From Planctomycetota bacterium (GTDB lineage: Bacteria; Planctomycetota; UBA1135; UBA2386): a stretch of 64,000 nt of DNA. This document shows, piece after piece, positions 30,085-39,612 of this stretch. Below the pieces are notes generated by a model. The model was given only the letters and a program-made list of their open reading frames with translations. It searched no databases and was not told the origin of the DNA. The position numbers were made by a program, and so were the translations under genes. The stretch is taken from assembly GCA_016793265.1 (NCBI GenBank), contig JAEUHT010000114.1:1-64000 (forward strand). The letters run 5' to 3'. Every line of letters starts with the position of its first letter. The stretch's first letter is position 1.

Positions 30085-30357
30085 TCCGACCGGCCGTGCC
30101 GCGAAGGGCACGCGTGGTGGACTGCGGTCCGGTCCGTCGCCTCGCCCGGGCGCGACCTCCTGGTGCTTCCGCTTGCCAGCGAACGCTGCTTTCGCGACGT
30201 GGAATCGGGACTCGATCCTGGATCAAGTGCGTAGCTGTATGCGCCCCAAATCCACCCTGGATGGGCCACGCGGAGTGGCGAAACCAACGGGGCCATGTAG
30301 CACGATCCCCCTCGTCATGCGGACGTCACTCCGCCGTTCGCCCAACGACTTCGACCC

Positions 30358-33105
30358 ATGGTGTTGCCCATTCCCGTATCGCCCTTCGCCGTTTCACGGT
30401 CGTCGCGACTCCTAGCCCTAGCGCTGTTGGCCGCGGCCTGCAGCAGCAACAACAACTCGTCGCCTGCCATCGGCGTCGCCGACGAACCTGTCGTGGGCAC
30501 CTACGATGCCCTGCCGGGTGTGGTGGTGACCATCGAGGATGTGCGCGGCACCACCTCGGGGAAGGCCAACGTCGGGGACCTGCTGGAGGTCGACTTCACC
30601 GTCGCCACCACCGGCGGCGATCCGCTCGAGCTGTCGACGATGGCGCGCGGCGCCATCATGGTCTCCGGGCCGACGTCCAACTACCAGCGGGTGATCGCCT
30701 CGCAGGGGGACGTGCTGACCGCCGCCACGAAGCGTGCGATCGGCGCCTACACCTACAAGTTCTCGGTGCCGATCCCGAGCACCTACCTGGCGCCGCTCAA
30801 CGACACCGAGGATCTGACCGAAGGTGAGTTGACCGGGGAAGCGCTGCTCAGCGGCACCTACACGGTCGGCATCGAGATCCGCAAGGACTACACGGTCGAT
30901 GGCACGACCTACCGGGACCCCGGCAACGCCAGCATGGACTTCCTGCTCGGCAGCGCGACGACATTGGAACCACGCGAGGTCGTGACGCTGGCGCACTGCA
31001 ACGTGTGCCACACCGAACTGCACGCGCACGGCGACAATCGCGACAAGATCGTCAATTGCCTGCTCTGCCACACGAGCGGCGCCGAGGACCGCAACACGTC
31101 GAGCGTCGCCGGCGGCACGCCGGGGGTGTCGATCGACTTCAAGGTGATGATCCACAAGATCCACGCCGGGGCGTTCCTGCCCTCGGTGCTGGGCGTCACC
31201 ACCAACCCCGACGGCTCGCGCAAGTACGACGCGACGCCGCAGCCGTACGAGATGATCGGCTATGGCGATTCGCTGATCGACTTCTCCGAGATCGAATTCC
31301 CTGCCTGGCCGAGCTTCTACACGGGAATGCCGCGCGACCAGGGCTACACGACGCTGACGTCCGGCCAGCAGTCGCTCGAGAACACCATGCGCAAGATGCC
31401 GGTCGGCTGTGACAAGTGCCACGGCGACCCGGACGGCGATGGCCCGATTGCAGCACCCGCGCAAGGTGACCTGATCTGGACGCAGCCGACCATCGCGGCG
31501 TGCTCCTCGTGCCACGACGACTGGAACCCGGAGTACCCCTATGTCGCCAACGGCCTGACGATGCCAGCCCAGCCGGACAACGAGACGTGCACCGTGTGCC
31601 ACGCCGACAGCGGCTCGGTCATCGCGGTCCAAGACGCGCATCGCCATCCGCTGGTCGACCCCGACGTCGCCCTCGGCCTGCACGTGAACGTCACCGCGGT
31701 CACCGACCAGGGCGGCAACGACAATGGCAAGTTCGACGCCGGCGAGCGCATCCAGATCACCTTCCAGGTGGTCGATGACAGCGAGACCCCGGTCACGGTC
31801 AGCGCGCTGAGCCGCCTCGAAGCAACCCTCACCGGCCCAACCGAGAATCCGCAAGCGGTGACCTACATCCGAGTGGCGCCAGCCTACTTCACGGGCACCG
31901 GCCCGTTCACCGTCAACCTGCCGGCGCTCGTGTTCTACGAGCCGATCGGCACCTCGAATGGCTCGCTAAACACGTTCTCGACCGCGCTCACGCCGGTGTG
32001 GAACGTCACGGGAGCTACCACCACGCTGCTGCGTCGCACCGGCGTCGGCAATAGCTCGACGCTGGCAGCGGGCGCCGAGATCGCGCAGAACTACATCGAT
32101 GTCGCCGATGGCACGCAGTTCGCCAACGGCGACTACATCGTCATCGACGACCTCGTCTCCGGCACGCGCGAGTACATGCGCATCCAGTGGGTCGAGGACA
32201 ACCGCCTGTGGTTCGGCAACCAGTTCCGCACCACCTACAAGCCAGCGTTGCTGCGCGCGCACGCGATCAATGCCACGGTCGACGTCGTGACGACGAGCAG
32301 CGTCTCGGCGAGCAACTACACAGTGGACCCGGAGACGGGCGTCATCACCGAGACCGTCGAGTTCGGCGCTGGCGAGATCCTCTGCAACTACACGAGCGAC
32401 TTCGTCGTGCCCTCGGTCTACCCCGGCGCGCTCGAGGACACGCCGACCAATGGTCAAGACTGGGGCGATTGGACCGGCCTCGCCATGGTCGATGGCACGT
32501 ACCTTCTCGACCTGCACGCGGCGCGAAGTCTGACGGTCACCCGCGCTGGCGAGAACACGAGCTACACCGAGGCCGCTGACGGGGCGATTACGCCGCTGCT
32601 GTTCGGCGCCGCCGACGAGGTGACGCTGGTGGAACGCACCCAGGGTGCCGTGACGTGCATCAAGTGTCACGACAACATCCAGTTCCATGGGGGATCGCGC
32701 CGGGGCGTCGAGACCTGCATTGCCTGCCACAGCACCGCAGGAGCCGAGCTGACGCCGCTCTACGAGAACCAGAGCACGGGCGCCTGGGGCACCCCGGTCG
32801 AGTTCCGCTACATCGCGCACGAGTTCCACGAGGGCGTGTTCCCAGCCATGCCGGGTGGCGTGCAGAACTGCGCGGTGTGCCACGGTGCCGACAACACGGC
32901 CTGGGTCCTGCCGGCCACGCGCCTGCACCCGGACCAGACCGTGCCGACGCGAGCCTGGAATGCGGCGTGCAGCAGCTGCCACAGCAGCACCGCCGCGGTC
33001 GCGCACATCGTCGCCAACACCAGCCCGAGCGGCTACGAGGCCTGCCTCGTCTGCCACGGTGAAGGCAAGGAGTTGAACGTCCGCACGGTGCACGCCCTCA
33101 AGTGA
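30358..33105 (+). CDS. OmcA/MtrC-family decaheme c-type cytochrome lipoprotein
   Basis: This is a 915-residue outer-surface-type cytochrome. The signal peptide ends at lipobox LAAAC (Cys28). Ten CxxCH heme sites fall in two pentaheme groups: CNVCH, CLLCH, CDKCH, CSSCH and CTVCH (about 214-415), then CIKCH, CIACH, CAVCH, CSSCH and CLVCH (about 767-900). Beta-rich segments flank and separate them, as in the split-barrel/pentaheme architecture of Shewanella MtrC and OmcA. Members pass electrons from the periplasm to extracellular metals or other acceptors. No MtrA or MtrB homologue is adjacent, so the conduit partner is elsewhere or different. The 273 bp upstream contain no gene; a strong terminator follows. 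Confidence 0.9.
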   Translation: MVLPIPVSPFAVSRSSRLLALALLAAACSSNNNSSPAIGVADEPVVGTYDALPGVVVTIEDVRGTTSGKANVGDLLEVDFTVATTGGDPLELSTMARGAIMVSGPTSNYQRVIASQGDVLTAATKRAIGAYTYKFSVPIPSTYLAPLNDTEDLTEGELTGEALLSGTYTVGIEIRKDYTVDGTTYRDPGNASMDFLLGSATTLEPREVVTLAHCNVCHTELHAHGDNRDKIVNCLLCHTSGAEDRNTSSVAGGTPGVSIDFKVMIHKIHAGAFLPSVLGVTTNPDGSRKYDATPQPYEMIGYGDSLIDFSEIEFPAWPSFYTGMPRDQGYTTLTSGQQSLENTMRKMPVGCDKCHGDPDGDGPIAAPAQGDLIWTQPTIAACSSCHDDWNPEYPYVANGLTMPAQPDNETCTVCHADSGSVIAVQDAHRHPLVDPDVALGLHVNVTAVTDQGGNDNGKFDAGERIQITFQVVDDSETPVTVSALSRLEATLTGPTENPQAVTYIRVAPAYFTGTGPFTVNLPALVFYEPIGTSNGSLNTFSTALTPVWNVTGATTTLLRRTGVGNSSTLAAGAEIAQNYIDVADGTQFANGDYIVIDDLVSGTREYMRIQWVEDNRLWFGNQFRTTYKPALLRAHAINATVDVVTTSSVSASNYTVDPETGVITETVEFGAGEILCNYTSDFVVPSVYPGALEDTPTNGQDWGDWTGLAMVDGTYLLDLHAARSLTVTRAGENTSYTEAADGAITPLLFGAADEVTLVERTQGAVTCIKCHDNIQFHGGSRRGVETCIACHSTAGAELTPLYENQSTGAWGTPVEFRYIAHEFHEGVFPAMPGGVQNCAVCHGADNTAWVLPATRLHPDQTVPTRAWNAACSSCHSSTAAVAHIVANTSPSGYEACLVCHGEGKELNVRTVHALK

Positions 33106-33153
33106 GGGTGGCGCGGCAGGGCTGCTCCCCGGAGCCGCACTGGTCCCCGAAGG

Positions 33154-33187
33154 ACGACGCCGCGATGAGGTCGCGGCGTCGTTTTTC
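33154..33187 (+). terminator. Rho-independent terminator of the decaheme cytochrome gene
   Basis: A perfect 12-bp stem, ACGACGCCGCGA / TCGCGGCGTCGT (33154-33165 and 33171-33182), closes a 5-nt TGAGG loop and runs into TTTTCTT. The T-run is only on the plus-strand side, so it terminates the cytochrome transcript and not mgtE. Confidence 0.9.
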
Positions 33188-33241
33188 TTGTCGGCACCTA
33201 CGCCGCGGCAGATGCGGAGTGCTGCGCCCGCAACCTGCCGG

Positions 33242-34612
33242 TCACAGCAGCAGCGTCACCATCAGCAGGTAGACCGCCGCGCCAGTCAGGTCGGTCAGTG
33301 CCGTCACTGCCGGCGTGCTGAACAGCGCCGGGTCGATGCGCAGCAGCTTGACGAGGCTCGGGATCGAGGCGCCGAGCGCCGCGGCGAAGACGACGTCGGC
33401 AGCCATCGCCGCGGCGATCACTAGCGCGATGCGCACGGTCGTCTGCAGCGTTTCCGGCGCATCCCCGCCGGTCTGCAGCAGCAGGGCATTGCCGAATGCC
33501 ACGGCGCTGAGCACGAGCGCCATCGTCAGGCTGACCTTCACTTCCTTCGTCAGCATGGCGCGGAAGGACAGCGGCGACCCGGTCGCGATCGAACGGATCA
33601 TCAGCGTGCTGGCCTGGCTGCCGACCATGCCGCCGATCGCCATCACCATCGGCATCGTCGCGATCAGCAGCACGTTGCCGTGCAGCAGCGATTCGAAGCC
33701 CTTGATCACCGAGGCCGTCAGCAGCCAGAACGCCGCCAACAGGCAGATCATCGGCGCGCGGCGGCGGAACTGCTTCAGCACCGGGGCAGTGAGGAAGTCG
33801 TCGCCTTCGCTGTCGCCGGTGACGCCGGCCATCTTCTCGAAGTCCTCCTGGGCCTCCTCCTCGACGATGTCGAGCGCGTCGTCGTGCGTGACGATGCCGA
33901 CGAGGCGGCCTTTGGCGTCGACTACCGGCAGCGCGATGAGGTCGTAGTCGCGGATCACGCGCGCGGCCTGCTCCTGGTCGGCGTCGGCCGAGATCGAGAC
34001 CACGTCGGTCTTCATGATCTCGCTGACCGGGCGGGCATCGTCGGCCAGGATCAGGTCGCGCAGCGAGATGAAGCCGATCAGCCGGCCGGAGCGGTCGACG
34101 ACGTAGCTGTAGTAGATGGTCTCCTTGCGCGGCGCCTGGCGGCGCAGTTCGGCGATCGCGCCGCGCGCCGTCAACTGGGCATTCAGCACGGCGTAGTCGG
34201 TGGTCAGGAACGCGCCGACCTGATCGTCGCGGAACGCACCGCGGCGCAGCAGGTCCTCGCGCGCCGCGCTGCTCAGCATCGGCACCAGGCGGTCGCGCAC
34301 GCTCGCGTCGAGGCGCTCGAGGAACTCGGCGCGGTCGTCGCTGAGCATCGAGTTCAGCACCTTCTGCACCCGTTCCTTGCCTGCGCCCTGCAGGTAGTTG
34401 CCCTGCACGTCCGGGTCGAGGTAGCCGAACACGTCGCGCTCGAAGTCCGGCGGCAACACCGACAGGATCGCCGCGATCTCCGGCACCTCGAGCGCGCTCA
34501 GCGCCGCCGCCGCGTCGGACGGGTGCATCTCCAGCAACACCGGCACGAGCTCCGCCTGCTTGCCTTCGGCGAGCAGTTCGCGCAGTTCGGGGATGAGGAG
34601 TTGGAAGCGCAT
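33242..34612 (-). CDS. mgtE: Magnesium transporter MgtE
   Basis: This is a 456-residue MgtE-type Mg2+ channel. Layout: an N-terminal MgtE_N helical domain with the repeated 'LPP..ERD/LL..L' pattern (residues 1-120), a pair of CBS domains (YYSYVVDRSGRLIGFISLRD; VISISADADQEQAARVIRDY-like; LPVVDAKGRLVGIVTHDD), a connecting helix, and five hydrophobic segments with the conserved GGMVGSQASTLMIRS and DPALFSTPAVTALTDLTG. In the known family the N and CBS domains sense cytosolic Mg2+ and gate the pore. A TAACGT at 34630-34635 may be its -10. No M-box riboswitch was recognised upstream. Confidence 0.95.
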   Translation of the reverse strand: MRFQLLIPELRELLAEGKQAELVPVLLEMHPSDAAAALSALEVPEIAAILSVLPPDFERDVFGYLDPDVQGNYLQGAGKERVQKVLNSMLSDDRAEFLERLDASVRDRLVPMLSSAAREDLLRRGAFRDDQVGAFLTTDYAVLNAQLTARGAIAELRRQAPRKETIYYSYVVDRSGRLIGFISLRDLILADDARPVSEIMKTDVVSISADADQEQAARVIRDYDLIALPVVDAKGRLVGIVTHDDALDIVEEEAQEDFEKMAGVTGDSEGDDFLTAPVLKQFRRRAPMICLLAAFWLLTASVIKGFESLLHGNVLLIATMPMVMAIGGMVGSQASTLMIRSIATGSPLSFRAMLTKEVKVSLTMALVLSAVAFGNALLLQTGGDAPETLQTTVRIALVIAAAMAADVVFAAALGASIPSLVKLLRIDPALFSTPAVTALTDLTGAAVYLLMVTLLL

Positions 34613-34629
34613 GGCCGATGCGGGGCGCG

Positions 34630-34635
34630 ACGTTA
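34630..34635 (-). promoter_or_regulatory. Candidate -10 hexamer of mgtE
   Basis: TAACGT on the minus strand, 17 nt before ATG 34612, predicting a leader of about 10 nt. Confidence 0.3.
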
Positions 34636-34845
34636 GCGAAGCGGGCGCTCCGGTGCATCCGACGATCGTGGGTGCGGCGGGAGCGGTCCGCTGCGTCTCG
34701 TTCCCGTGGAGCGGGCATCGGCCGATGCCACGGTCGCCCCGGAGGACCGGCCGCGAAACTGGATGCATCTCGCGCTTGACCTGGGTCTGTGAGCTGGCTA
34801 CCCTCCCTCGCTCGATCTGCGGCCATCTGGCCGTGGACGCCCGGT

Positions 34846-34922
<77 letters not shown>

Positions 34923-34998
34923 GTTTCTCGTGTTGGTTGCCGAGCGCCTCGCCCGGCTCCATCGGCGAATCCCCTCGCCTCGACCCCCAGCAGCGCCC

Positions 34999-36105
34999 TC
35001 AGCGCCGATTGCGGCGCTGCCCCGTACCTTCGGTCATCGGCTCCGGCAGGTCCGCCGTCATGACGAGGCGCAGGCCGGGCAACGCCTCGCGCAGCCGGAC
35101 CGCGGCCTGGGCGGAGACCTCGGTCTGCCATAGGTACACCGCCTCCAGGTTCGGCAGCTCGGCCAGGGCGGCGAGGGCGTAATCGCCGACGCGGGTGCCG
35201 AACAGGTTCAAGGAGCGCAGCTGCTTGCAGGCTGAGAGGGCTGCCGCACCCTGGTTGCCGACCTGCGTCTGGCGCAGGTCGAGCGCCGTCAGGCGGCTCA
35301 TCTGCGCGAGCACGCTGCAAGCGGCATCGCCGACGCTGGTGCGGCCGAGCTGCAGCTCGGTGATGTGGTCCGCGATCGTCGACAGGCTCGCCACGGCGCG
35401 GTCGTCGACCTTGTCGGTGTGACCGTGGCAACTGACGCGCAGCAGCGGGCTGTCGTCACCGATGCTGGCCACTTGGAAGGGGCCTTCGGCGAACGCGGCG
35501 AGCGTCGCGGCGGGCACCGGGTTGAGGCCCTTCTGCAGGCTGGTGCGTATCGCCGCCAGCGTGGCCTTCGGTTGCGGCTTGGAGCGGTCGCCGGTCGCTG
35601 GCTGCTTGTTCTTGTCGCCGCCGCCGTCGCCCGCCTTCGGGTCGGGCCTCTTGTCGTCGTCGCCCTTGCCCTTCCAGGGGCCGAAGTCGGCGCCCTGCTC
35701 GATCCACTTCTTGATCAGCTGCTGCTGCGCCTCGGGCAGTGGGTCGCCCTTCTTCTGCGGCGGCATGCGGTCCTCGTCGTCGGCGGGCAGCGAGATCGAG
35801 AGGTAGAGCAGCGAGTCCGCGGGCTTCCTGGCGACGACGACCTTGCCCTTCTTGCCGTTCAGGAGGCCGTCCTTGCTGTCGAACATCACGCCGCCCTTCG
35901 GCTTGACCAAGCGGCCGTCGCTGCTGGTGTGCGCGGCGGCGTGGCACTCGACGCAGTTCCGCTCGAGGATGGGCAGGATCTGCCGCTGGAAGTCGACCTT
36001 GTCCTGGGCGGCGATGGGAGCCATCAGGCACAGGGCGGCGGGGAACGCGACGAACGGCAGGCGCATGCGGAGGCGGGGCGGTTCTGGAGATGAGGGGATC
36101 GGCAT
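34999..36105 (-). CDS. PSCyt1 cytochrome domain fused to leucine-rich repeats, exported
   Basis: This is a 368-residue exported protein. The signal peptide (FPAALCLMAPIAAQ) precedes a planctomycete cytochrome PSCyt1 domain with heme site CVECH and the family's DSLLYLSISLPADDEDRMPP and KKWIEQGADFGPW blocks. A charged Gly/Lys/Asp-rich linker follows. Four leucine-rich repeats end the protein (HITELQLGRTSVGDAACSVL, LTALDLRQTQVGNQGAAAL, LRSLNLFGTRVGD, LEAVYLWQTEVS). ATG 36105 overlaps the DUF1501 stop (TGATG); ATG 36066, just before the signal peptide, is an equally possible start. It is third in the operon with DUF1549/1553 and DUF1501 genes. Confidence 0.8.
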   Translation of the reverse strand: MPIPSSPEPPRLRMRLPFVAFPAALCLMAPIAAQDKVDFQRQILPILERNCVECHAAAHTSSDGRLVKPKGGVMFDSKDGLLNGKKGKVVVARKPADSLLYLSISLPADDEDRMPPQKKGDPLPEAQQQLIKKWIEQGADFGPWKGKGDDDKRPDPKAGDGGGDKNKQPATGDRSKPQPKATLAAIRTSLQKGLNPVPAATLAAFAEGPFQVASIGDDSPLLRVSCHGHTDKVDDRAVASLSTIADHITELQLGRTSVGDAACSVLAQMSRLTALDLRQTQVGNQGAAALSACKQLRSLNLFGTRVGDYALAALAELPNLEAVYLWQTEVSAQAAVRLREALPGLRLVMTADLPEPMTEGTGQRRNRR

Positions 36106-37421
36106 CACGCGAGGATCTCGGCGATCGGCGTGCCCTTGTCGGCGACCTTGAAGGGCCGGCCCGACGGCGAGTGCACGACGTGGTCGAGCGGCAGCCCGAC
36201 GGCATGGGCGATGGTGGCGTTGAAGTCCTGGATCGACGTCGGCTCGGTGACGATCTCGCGGCCTTCGGCGTCGGTCTTGCCGTAGCGCTGGCCGCCGCGC
36301 ACGCCACCGCCGGCGAGCATGCAGCTGAACGCCTTCGGGTAATGGTTGCGCCCCTGGTCGTTGTCGATCTCGGGTGTGCGTCCGAACTCGGTGGCGAGCA
36401 CGACCATGGTCTCCTGCAAGAGGCCGCGCGCGTCGAGGTCGGCGAGCAGCGCGGCCAGACCCTGGTCGATCGCCGGCGTCAGGTCGCCGAGGCGGTCGAA
36501 GTTGTCGGCGTGCGTGTCCCAGCCATCGGCCATCACCTCGACGTAGCGCACACCGTGTTCGACGAGGCGCCGCGCCAACAGGCAGCCGGCGCCGAATGGC
36601 GTCTCGCCGTAGGTCTGGTGCATGGCCGTCGATTCGAGGCCGATGTCGAAGGCGACGAGGTCGTTGGCGCGCATCAGCCGCACGGCTTCGGCGTACGCCT
36701 TGTCGTAGGCCTCGACGTCGCGCTGCTTGTACTTCTCGATGAAGGCCGCATCGAGCTGCTTGAGCTTGGTCAGGCGGCGGTCGAAGCGCGCCTGGTCGAC
36801 GCCCTGCGGCAGCACCGAGTTGGGCAGGCCGTCTTCGCCGCTGCCGAGCGGCAGCGGCTGGTACTCGGGCGGGAAGTAGCCGGCGCCCGGCATGTCGGCG
36901 CCGCCGCCGATCAGCACGTGGCCGGGCAGCATCGGGTTCAGGCGGCCGCCGACGTAGTTGCACCAGGCGCCGAGGCACGGGTGCTGGATCGTGCCGCGCA
37001 GCTCGAAGCTCGTGCGCATCAGGTACTGGGCCTGCGCGTGCGCGCCCTGGCGGCTCGTCATCGAGCTGACGACACAGATCTTGTCCGCCTGTTCGGCGAG
37101 CTTCGGCAGATACTGGCCGAGCTGCAGGCCGTCGGCGCGCGTCGACAGCGCCTCGACCGGCCCCTGCGTCTTCTGGCCCGGCTTGGGATCGAAGGTGTCG
37201 ATGTGGCTCATACCGCCGCGCATGAACAGGTAGATGACCTGCTTGGCGGTGGCGGGGCCGAGCACGAGCTTGGCCTGCGGCTCCTGCAGCAGCGCCCGGG
37301 CCACGGCGGCAGGGCCGAAGGTGGCGGCGGCGCCGACGCCGAGCAGCGAACGCGCCATGCCGCCGAGGAAGCTGCGGCGCGTATCGAGGTCGCTGCCGCG
37401 GATCAGGTTGCGAAGGGTCAT
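36105..37421 (-). CDS. DUF1501 protein, Tat-exported
   Basis: This is a 438-residue DUF1501 protein, a family of the alkaline phosphatase/sulfatase-like superfamily expanded in planctomycetes. A Tat signal is clear: DTRRSFLGGMARSLLGVG (RRxFL), then Ala-rich hydrophobic residues. Family blocks are VIYLFMRGGMSHIDTFDPKP, SMTSRQGAHAQAQYLMRT, YVEVMADGWDTHADNF, VVLATEFGRTPEID and GRNHYPKAFSCMLAGGG. ATG 37421 has GAGGAG 7 nt upstream. Its partner gene upstream encodes DUF1549/DUF1553. The enzymatic activity is unproven; metal-dependent hydrolysis is inferred from the fold. Confidence 0.92.
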   Translation of the reverse strand: MTLRNLIRGSDLDTRRSFLGGMARSLLGVGAAATFGPAAVARALLQEPQAKLVLGPATAKQVIYLFMRGGMSHIDTFDPKPGQKTQGPVEALSTRADGLQLGQYLPKLAEQADKICVVSSMTSRQGAHAQAQYLMRTSFELRGTIQHPCLGAWCNYVGGRLNPMLPGHVLIGGGADMPGAGYFPPEYQPLPLGSGEDGLPNSVLPQGVDQARFDRRLTKLKQLDAAFIEKYKQRDVEAYDKAYAEAVRLMRANDLVAFDIGLESTAMHQTYGETPFGAGCLLARRLVEHGVRYVEVMADGWDTHADNFDRLGDLTPAIDQGLAALLADLDARGLLQETMVVLATEFGRTPEIDNDQGRNHYPKAFSCMLAGGGVRGGQRYGKTDAEGREIVTEPTSIQDFNATIAHAVGLPLDHVVHSPSGRPFKVADKGTPIAEILA

Positions 37422-37442
37422 GGGGATCTCCTCGGGGCCAGG

Positions 37443-39503
37443 TCAGCGTTGGAAGCGGAACTCGTTGCTGTTGCAGAGCACCCAGACGAGGTCCTTGATG
37501 GCGTTGGCGCCGTTGACGGCGATCGTGCGGCGCCAGTCCTTGAGCTCGTCGGCGGTCGGCTCGCGATTCAGCGTGGTCAGGAAGGCGATGCGCACGCGGC
37601 GTTCGCCGTCGGGGGCGATGCTGAGGTCGCGTGCCAGCGCCGAGGCCCCTTCGAGTACCCGCTGGTCGAGGAAGCCGTTGAGCAGGGTCAGCACCTGCGG
37701 CACGGTGGCCACCGACGCCGCCGAGTCGACGGTCTCGCGGTTGGATTGGCCGAACTGGCGCAGCAGGTGGTTGGGGTTCGCCGGCTGCGGCAGATCGCTG
37801 GCGCGCTGCAGGTCGCCTTCGCCGCCGCGGCTGGCTCGGCGGCCGATGCCGACCCCCATGTTCTCCAGCTGTTGCGCGAGCTCTTGCATCTTCTTCAGGT
37901 CGCCGTTGCGCCGCGCCTCGGCGAGTTCCTTGAGCAGCGGTCGCGCCCGCTTCTGCAGCTCCTGGTCGGCGGCGAGCTGCCGCCGCACTTCCTCGCGTTG
38001 CTTCTGCTGCGCCATCACCATCGGGTCGCGCCGCTGCTGCACCATCTCGATCAGGTCCTTGGCGTCGGCCTTGATGAGCTCGGCGAACTGCGTGTAGACC
38101 GGCCGCGCCCGCTCGTCCATCGGTCGCAGGCGTTCATCGAGGTCGTCGAACACGAGCGTCAGCAGCGAATCCCACATCTGCTCGGCGGTCAGTCGGCGCA
38201 GGCGCGGGCCGCGGAACGTGAACGTGCCCCCGGCGTCGTCGGTGAGCTGGCACTCACGCTGGAACAGCTGCGTGTGCACGAGCACGCGCTCGAACTGGCG
38301 CAGGTCGAAGTCGAGGTCGACGATCAGCTTCTCGAGCTGCTCGAACAGCTCCGGGTGCGTCGCGGCGGTGTCCTTCTTGAAGTCGTCGATCGGGTCGACG
38401 ACGCCGGCGCCGAAGGTGCGGGCCCACATGCGGTTGGCGATCACCTTGGCGAACAGCGGGTTCTTCGGGCTCGTCATCCAGTCGGCGAGGGCGGCGCGCG
38501 ACTCGATCGGCGGCGTCGCCGGAGCGCGGCGTTGTTCGCGGCGGTTCTGACGCGCGGGCTCGGGATAACGCAGCTTCACCGATGGCCCGAACGGCGTGCT
38601 CGCCAGCACCTGTGCGCCCGGTTTGGCGTCGTCGTACTTGTAGTCCTTGGGCAGGCGCTCGACGCCGGTGCCGGAGCCGTCGAGGCCCTGGTTGAGCCGG
38701 CGCAGCATGTTCTGCGCCTGCTGGCGCACCTGCACGTCGGCGTTGGCGAGCTCGGCGCGCAGGCCGACGAGGTTCGGCAGCGAGGCCTCGTCGCGGTAAC
38801 GCAGCCCGCCGAAGAAGGCCGCCATGCCGTAGAACTCCTTCTGCGTCCACGGTTCGAACGGGTGGTTGTGGCACTGCGCACACTCGATGCGCGTGCCGAG
38901 GAACAGCCGCACCGAGTTGGCGAGGCCATCGTGCGGCATGTTGACATCGCGCAGCAGCATGCCGGTGGCGCCGTTGCCTTCCTTGTGCGCGGGGCCCTCG
39001 GCGATCAGCATCTCGCGGGCGAAGTCGTCGTACGGCTTGTCGCCTTGGATCGACTCCCGGATGTAGGCCGCGAAGGGCTCGCCGCTGAGCGCTTGGTTGC
39101 GCGAGCGCAGCCGCAGCAGGTCGAACCAGAAGTTGGCGAAGTGGCTGGTGCGCCCTGGGCTGTCGAGCAGCAGGTCGACGAGGCGGTCGCGTTTGTCCGC
39201 GCGCTGGTCGGCCAGGAAGGCCTCGGTCTCCTTCAGGCTCGGGATGTGGCCGACGATCGACAGATAGGCGCGGCGCACGAAGGTGGCGTCATCGGCGAGC
39301 GGCAGCGGCGTCTCGCCGCGGCGCTGCAGGCTGCGCTGCAGCAGGTTGTCGAGCTTCGTGGCGTCGCTCTTGACGCGTTCGAGCGGGCGCACCGACTCGA
39401 CCGGGCGCGTGGGGCGCTGCGGATTGGCCGCTGCGGTCTGTGCGGCGACGAACGCGCTCAACAGGGCGAACGACAATGCGCTGGCAAGGACGGTTGGGCT
39501 CAT
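37443..39503 (-). CDS. DUF1549/DUF1553 (PSD1-type) protein with a CxxCH site
   Basis: This is a 686-residue exported protein of the planctomycete DUF1549-DUF1553 pair. The signal peptide is LSFALLSAFVAAQ. The DUF1549 region has DDATFVRRAYLSIVGHIPS, DRLVDLLLDSPGRTSHFANF and the heme-like CAQCHNHPFEPWTQKEFYG. The DUF1553 region has RAALADWMTSPKNPLFAKVI and NRMWARTFGAGVVDPIDDF and ends with VLCNSNEFRFQ. A long charged helix (EVRRQLAADQELQKRARPLL) is inserted near 470-530. These proteins are almost always encoded next to DUF1501 proteins, as here; function is unknown. Start ATG 39503 is chosen for its signal peptide. Confidence 0.9.
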   Translation of the reverse strand: MSPTVLASALSFALLSAFVAAQTAAANPQRPTRPVESVRPLERVKSDATKLDNLLQRSLQRRGETPLPLADDATFVRRAYLSIVGHIPSLKETEAFLADQRADKRDRLVDLLLDSPGRTSHFANFWFDLLRLRSRNQALSGEPFAAYIRESIQGDKPYDDFAREMLIAEGPAHKEGNGATGMLLRDVNMPHDGLANSVRLFLGTRIECAQCHNHPFEPWTQKEFYGMAAFFGGLRYRDEASLPNLVGLRAELANADVQVRQQAQNMLRRLNQGLDGSGTGVERLPKDYKYDDAKPGAQVLASTPFGPSVKLRYPEPARQNRREQRRAPATPPIESRAALADWMTSPKNPLFAKVIANRMWARTFGAGVVDPIDDFKKDTAATHPELFEQLEKLIVDLDFDLRQFERVLVHTQLFQRECQLTDDAGGTFTFRGPRLRRLTAEQMWDSLLTLVFDDLDERLRPMDERARPVYTQFAELIKADAKDLIEMVQQRRDPMVMAQQKQREEVRRQLAADQELQKRARPLLKELAEARRNGDLKKMQELAQQLENMGVGIGRRASRGGEGDLQRASDLPQPANPNHLLRQFGQSNRETVDSAASVATVPQVLTLLNGFLDQRVLEGASALARDLSIAPDGERRVRIAFLTTLNREPTADELKDWRRTIAVNGANAIKDLVWVLCNSNEFRFQR

Positions 39504-39612
39504 GTGCGGGGACGGGCGCGGGAGAAGGCGCCATTGAACGCGCATTTGCTCCGATCGGCCACGGGGGGGACCAGAACAAAGTCGCGCTCGCGTCGGCAGC
39601 CGTTCCGGCCGG

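Noticed and set aside
33154-33187. Bidirectional terminator also serving mgtE
   Set aside because: On the minus strand the stem is preceded, not followed, by the T/A tract, so it should not terminate mgtE.
34613-34845. M-box magnesium riboswitch upstream of mgtE
   Set aside because: I could not recognise the conserved helices or loop sequences, and a -10-like TAACGT 17 nt from the start leaves no room for a leader that long.
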